Below, one piece after another: positions 61,309-64,000 of a DNA stretch of 64,000 bases (positions within the stretch are counted from its first letter, which is position 1; each line of letters starts with the position of its first letter). The notes under the pieces were generated by a model. It did not search any database and was not told where the DNA came from. It saw only the letters and a list, made by a program, of their open reading frames with translations. Made by a program: the position numbers and the translations under genes. The stretch spans positions 62,001 to 126,000 of the forward strand of contig DEIB01000026.1 of the NCBI GenBank assembly GCA_002352215.1, written 5' to 3'. Source of the DNA: Chthonomonas sp. UBA2785 (GTDB lineage: Bacteria; Armatimonadota; Fimbriimonadia; Fimbriimonadales; Fimbriimonadaceae).

Positions 61309-62055
61309 ATGATTCTTGCCCACCTGACTTGGCCCGAAATCGAGGCGCTGGATCGCAACATCCCGGTGTTGATCCCCACCGGCGCGATTGAGCAACACGG
61401 CGCGCACTTGCCGCTCATCACTGACACGTTGGTGGTGACCCGAGTGGCGGAAGCCGTCGAAAAGGCTCTTCCCGGGGATGTGCTCGTCACGCCCACCATC
61501 TGGCACGGGGCCAGCCACCACCATCTGCCGTTTGCGGGCACGCTCTCGGCCGCCATGGGCACCTACCAAACCACGCTGACCGACGTGGTGGAAGCAATGG
61601 TCGGCCACGGGTTCCACAAGTTCCTCGTCGTAAACGGCCACGGGGGCAACATCGACCCCAACAAGGTGGCTCTGCGTGCTCTCAAGGCGGCAAAGCCCAA
61701 CCTGTTCCTTGCCCACGCCACCTACATTGACTTCTGGCCGCAGGCGCTCCTCGATGAGTGCCTCACGGGGCGCATCAAGGGGATTCGGCACGCCTGCGAG
61801 GCCGAAACCAGCCTGATGATGCACCTCGCCCCCGAGCTCGTGCGCGCGGACAAGCTACGCGACGACGGTCTGGAGCCCGACGGCGGCTTCCTGGGCGTCA
61901 TCGCCAACTTTGATGAAGTGACCGAGAACGGTAGCTTCGGCGAAGCCACCCGGGGCACCGCCGCCACGGGGCAAAAACTCTTTGATTCCGCCGTGGCCGG
62001 GGCTACTGAATGGGTGCGTCAAGCCCGCGCCGGTGTGTCCTTCGTTTCGCTTTAA
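61309..62055 (+). CDS. Creatininase-family protein
   Basis: A 248-residue metal-dependent amidohydrolase-like protein: PTGAIEQHGAHLPLITD, then HHLPFAGT and VVNGHGGN carry the His/Asp/Glu metal ligands. Members include creatininases and amidases acting on small cyclic or peptide amides, such as mycofactocin-related ones; the substrate is unknown. It starts 6 nt after dnaA. Confidence 0.9.
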   Translation: MILAHLTWPEIEALDRNIPVLIPTGAIEQHGAHLPLITDTLVVTRVAEAVEKALPGDVLVTPTIWHGASHHHLPFAGTLSAAMGTYQTTLTDVVEAMVGHGFHKFLVVNGHGGNIDPNKVALRALKAAKPNLFLAHATYIDFWPQALLDECLTGRIKGIRHACEAETSLMMHLAPELVRADKLRDDGLEPDGGFLGVIANFDEVTENGSFGEATRGTAATGQKLFDSAVAGATEWVRQARAGVSFVSL

Positions 62056-62068
62056 CGCGAGGTTTAGG

Positions 62069-62074
62069 TACAGT
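62069..62074 (+). promoter_or_regulatory. -10-like box TACAGT of the barrel-like protein gene
   Basis: TACAGT, 6 nt before ATG 62081; predicts a leaderless transcript. Confidence 0.55.
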
Positions 62075-62080
62075 CGCAAC

Positions 62081-62611
62081 ATGCGACTGGCTACGCTTGC
62101 CGTCATCTCTCTCCTCTCCGTCTCTGCGTTTGCGCAAAACAACGTCGGTTTCAAGGTTGGTGGCTACTTCCCCACGGATAGTGCCGTCAAGAACGCCTTG
62201 GGTGACACCTGGCTTTCCTACGGCTTGTCCTTCGGGGCGGTCGAGCAAGCCAATGGCCGCCGCATGGGTGCGGATATCGAGTTCGTTTCCCGCGAAAGCA
62301 GCGGCAACCGCCTGTTCATGGGCACCCTCAGCTACGGTCTTCTGCAGCCGTTCGGTAATGGTTGGGCTCGCGGTCAGCGCGCCAGCGGCACCGCGCCGTA
62401 CTTTGCCGTGCGCGGCGGTCTGACCTATGCGGACTACCGCATTGGCGCCGTGGATGCCAGCCCGGTGCTGCTGAACGCCAATGCCGAACTGGGCATGACG
62501 TTCGGGAAGAACCTCAACCTCTCTCTCCGGTACGACCTGATGACCGAAACGCGCGGCTTCAACTTCAGCGGCGCCACCATCGGGCTCAAGTACACGGTCG
62601 TCTCCTTCTAA
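62081..62611 (+). CDS. Exported outer-membrane beta-barrel-like protein
   Basis: A 176-residue protein with a clear signal peptide (ATLAVISLLSVSAFAQ). The mature part alternates polar and hydrophobic residues with aromatic girdle positions (GVKVGGYF-like starts, LSYGLLQPF, LSLRYDLM) and ends GLKYTVVSF with a terminal Phe, as in outer-membrane barrels with about eight strands. Function is unknown. I start it at ATG 62081; a longer frame overlaps the creatininase gene. Confidence 0.8.
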   Translation: MRLATLAVISLLSVSAFAQNNVGFKVGGYFPTDSAVKNALGDTWLSYGLSFGAVEQANGRRMGADIEFVSRESSGNRLFMGTLSYGLLQPFGNGWARGQRASGTAPYFAVRGGLTYADYRIGAVDASPVLLNANAELGMTFGKNLNLSLRYDLMTETRGFNFSGATIGLKYTVVSF

Positions 62612-62617
62612 ACACGC

Positions 62618-63886
62618 ATGAATCCGGGATTGACGCAAGAACAGAAGGAAAAAGCCTTTCTGGTTTTCGTCAATCCCGATGATGCCGATGATCGTCTGGT
62701 CGAGGAGGAACTCGAAGGGCTCGTCGAAGCCGCCGAAGGCGAAGTCGCGGGCTGGACTCGCCAGCGCATTGAACGCCCTTACAAAGCCACCTACCTGGGC
62801 AAAGGGAAGGTAGAAGAGGTCACGGCCGCCGCTGCCGAACTGGAAGCCGACTTCATCGTAGTGGACAGCGAACTGAGCGGGATTCAGATTCGCAACCTGG
62901 AAGAAGCCACCGAGCGCCGGGTCATTGACCGCACCTCGCTCATTCTCGATATCTTTGCGCGGCGCGCCCGCACCCGCGAGGGGCAGCTCCAAGTCGAGTA
63001 CGCCCAGCTCAACTACCGCTTGCCCCGGCTGATGAGCGTTTACACCAAGTTCGAACGCCAGCGCGGGGGCATTGGGATGCGCGGCCCGGGGGAAACCAAG
63101 CTCGAATCCGACCGCCGGATGATCCAAGATCGACTGGCGTACCTCAAGCGTGAGATTGACGGCGTGCGCCGCCACCGCGAGGTGCAACGCTCGGGCCGGG
63201 CGCGTCAAGATCACCCTTCGGTGTCCCTAGTGGGCTACACCTCCGCGGGCAAGAGCACGCTGATGAACGCCATGTGCGGTACCGACCTGCTGGCCGATGC
63301 GATGCCGTTTGCCACGCTGGACCCCACCACGCGCCAGGTCAACTTTGCCGACGGGTACTCGTTCTTCCTCACCGACACCGTCGGGTTCATCCGGCAGTTG
63401 CCGACCTTCTTGGTGGCCGCTTTTCGCGCCACGCTGGAAGAAGTGAAGCAGGCCGACCTGCTTCTGCACATCATTGACCTCGCCGACCCGGCCTGGGAAA
63501 CCCATCGCGACACCGTGCTGGACACGCTGAAGCAACTCGACGCCGACGAGGTGCCGCGCCTGACGGTGTTCAACAAGATTGACCAGGTCGACCGCAGCAA
63601 GGTCACCCGGGCGGTGGCCGAGTGGGCGCCGGCGGTGGCGGTCTCGGCCCTTAAGGGTGAGGGGTTAGAGGAGCTTCAGCACCGGATTCTGGAGGCATTG
63701 CGCTCCCGACTCACGCGCATTACGGCGTTGCTGCCCTACGACCAAACGGGGCTGGTGGAAGGGTGCTATCGCCACGGGCAGGTGAAGACGCTGGACTACC
63801 GCGACGATGGCATCTACATCGAAGCCGAGCTGGATGCCGCCCACTCCGCCCGCGTGCGGCCCTACGCCGTGGCCGAAGAGGAATGA
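62618..63886 (+). CDS. hflX: Ribosome-associated GTPase HflX
   Basis: A 422-residue GTPase that rescues or splits ribosomes under stress. The HflX-specific N-domain has RPYKATYLGKGKVEEV, the linker RQRGGIGMRGPGETKLESD, and the G domain P-loop GYTSAGKS (from residue 206), DTVGFIRQLP and NKID. A C-terminal extension (about 55 residues) follows. Its stop overlaps the next start (ATGA). Confidence 0.96.
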   Translation: MNPGLTQEQKEKAFLVFVNPDDADDRLVEEELEGLVEAAEGEVAGWTRQRIERPYKATYLGKGKVEEVTAAAAELEADFIVVDSELSGIQIRNLEEATERRVIDRTSLILDIFARRARTREGQLQVEYAQLNYRLPRLMSVYTKFERQRGGIGMRGPGETKLESDRRMIQDRLAYLKREIDGVRRHREVQRSGRARQDHPSVSLVGYTSAGKSTLMNAMCGTDLLADAMPFATLDPTTRQVNFADGYSFFLTDTVGFIRQLPTFLVAAFRATLEEVKQADLLLHIIDLADPAWETHRDTVLDTLKQLDADEVPRLTVFNKIDQVDRSKVTRAVAEWAPAVAVSALKGEGLEELQHRILEALRSRLTRITALLPYDQTGLVEGCYRHGQVKTLDYRDDGIYIEAELDAAHSARVRPYAVAEEE

Positions 63887-64000
63887 CGCGCCGCGAGTGG
63901 CTGGCGGCAGCCGAGGTGCAATTGGCATCGGCCGGCATGGACGCCGCGCGGTTAGAGGCGCAGGTGCTCTTGGCCCATCATCTCAAAGTAACACGAGCTT
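63883..64000 (+). CDS. prmC: Release factor glutamine methyltransferase PrmC, N-terminal part (cut by window)
   Basis: The first 39 residues are visible, reading MTRREWLAAAEVQLASAG then ARLEAQVLLAHHL, which fits the N-terminal helical domain of PrmC/HemK. The methyltransferase domain lies outside the window, so the assignment rests on a short segment. ATG 63883 overlaps the hflX stop (ATGA). Confidence 0.65.
   Translation, partial: MTRREWLAAAEVQLASAGMDAARLEAQVLLAHHLKVTRA

Noticed and set aside
59875..61824. 649-residue minus-strand ORF opposite dnaA and the creatininase gene
   Set aside because: It is a shadow of dnaA, whose AAA+ and DNA-binding motifs are unambiguous.
1..64000. CRISPR arrays, insertion sequences, integrases or prophage genes
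   Set aside because: No regularly spaced direct repeats, transposase/integrase motifs or terminal inverted repeats were seen anywhere in the window.

Overview
The window is GC-rich (roughly 60-65% by eye), gene-dense bacterial chromosome with short intergenic gaps, many 1-8 bp gene overlaps, and no insertion sequence, prophage, CRISPR array or rRNA operon. The combination of an alternative complex III / caa3 oxidase supercluster, PEP-CTERM proteins, sugar-degrading enzymes and frequent leaderless genes suggests an aerobic, saccharolytic heterotroph. An Armatimonadota / Fimbriimonadia-like bacterium is my best guess, but this is inference from gene content and not from a marker-gene tree.

Layout. 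1-7.6 kb: exported hydrolases (a PDZ-fused alpha/beta hydrolase cut by the window edge and an S10 serine carboxypeptidase), a zinc alcohol dehydrogenase, two tandem PEP-CTERM proteins, a Gfo/Idh/MocA oxidoreductase and a small membrane protein. 7.6-16.9 kb: an accessory-looking stretch with a DUF4287-type protein, a large ankyrin-repeat protein, a DUF1444-like protein, two paralogous small proteins with a WDPIGI motif, and three tandem paralogous membrane-anchored or lipoproteins of unknown function. 16.9-26.8 kb: polysaccharide and small accessory genes, namely a GH95 and a frameshifted GH29 alpha-L-fucosidase, a second alpha/beta hydrolase, an ArsR-AHSA1-DUF4287 operon with a clear promoter, a SUKH-like protein, a DUF2199 protein and a large exported glycosidase-like protein. 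26.8-29.3 kb: tRNA-Ala(CGC), then a leftward set of methyltransferase, glycosyltransferase and phosphodiester-glycosidase genes.

29.4-44.5 kb is the metabolic core: one long rightward operon encoding a heme A synthase/heme O synthase fusion, alternative complex III (ActA-F plus an extra membrane protein), a Sco copper chaperone and a caa3-type A2-family cytochrome c oxidase (subunits II, I, III, IV). Together they form a complete quinol-to-oxygen pathway with its own heme A and copper assembly factors.

44.5-64 kb is mostly housekeeping: a leftward plsC / MFS / DUF885 operon; ftsE-ftsX with an EnvC-like M23 hydrolase; efp; a six-TM protein with a cysteine cluster resembling the two-CW motif; a divergent RtcA-like protein that appears to lack the catalytic histidine; a GH2-like glycosidase; purM; tRNA-Lys; an FHA protein, a sodium:solute symporter and thiamine diphosphokinase; dnaA with a hairpin in its leader; a creatininase-family protein; a small barrel-like exported protein; hflX; and the start of prmC.

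The most general observation is that at least fifteen gene starts lie 6-8 nt after a TAnnnT -10-like hexamer, which implies widespread leaderless transcription. The most interesting proteins for follow-up are the RtcA-like protein, the two-CW-like membrane protein, the tandem triplicated lipoprotein-like family, and the ankyrin/WDPIGI island.
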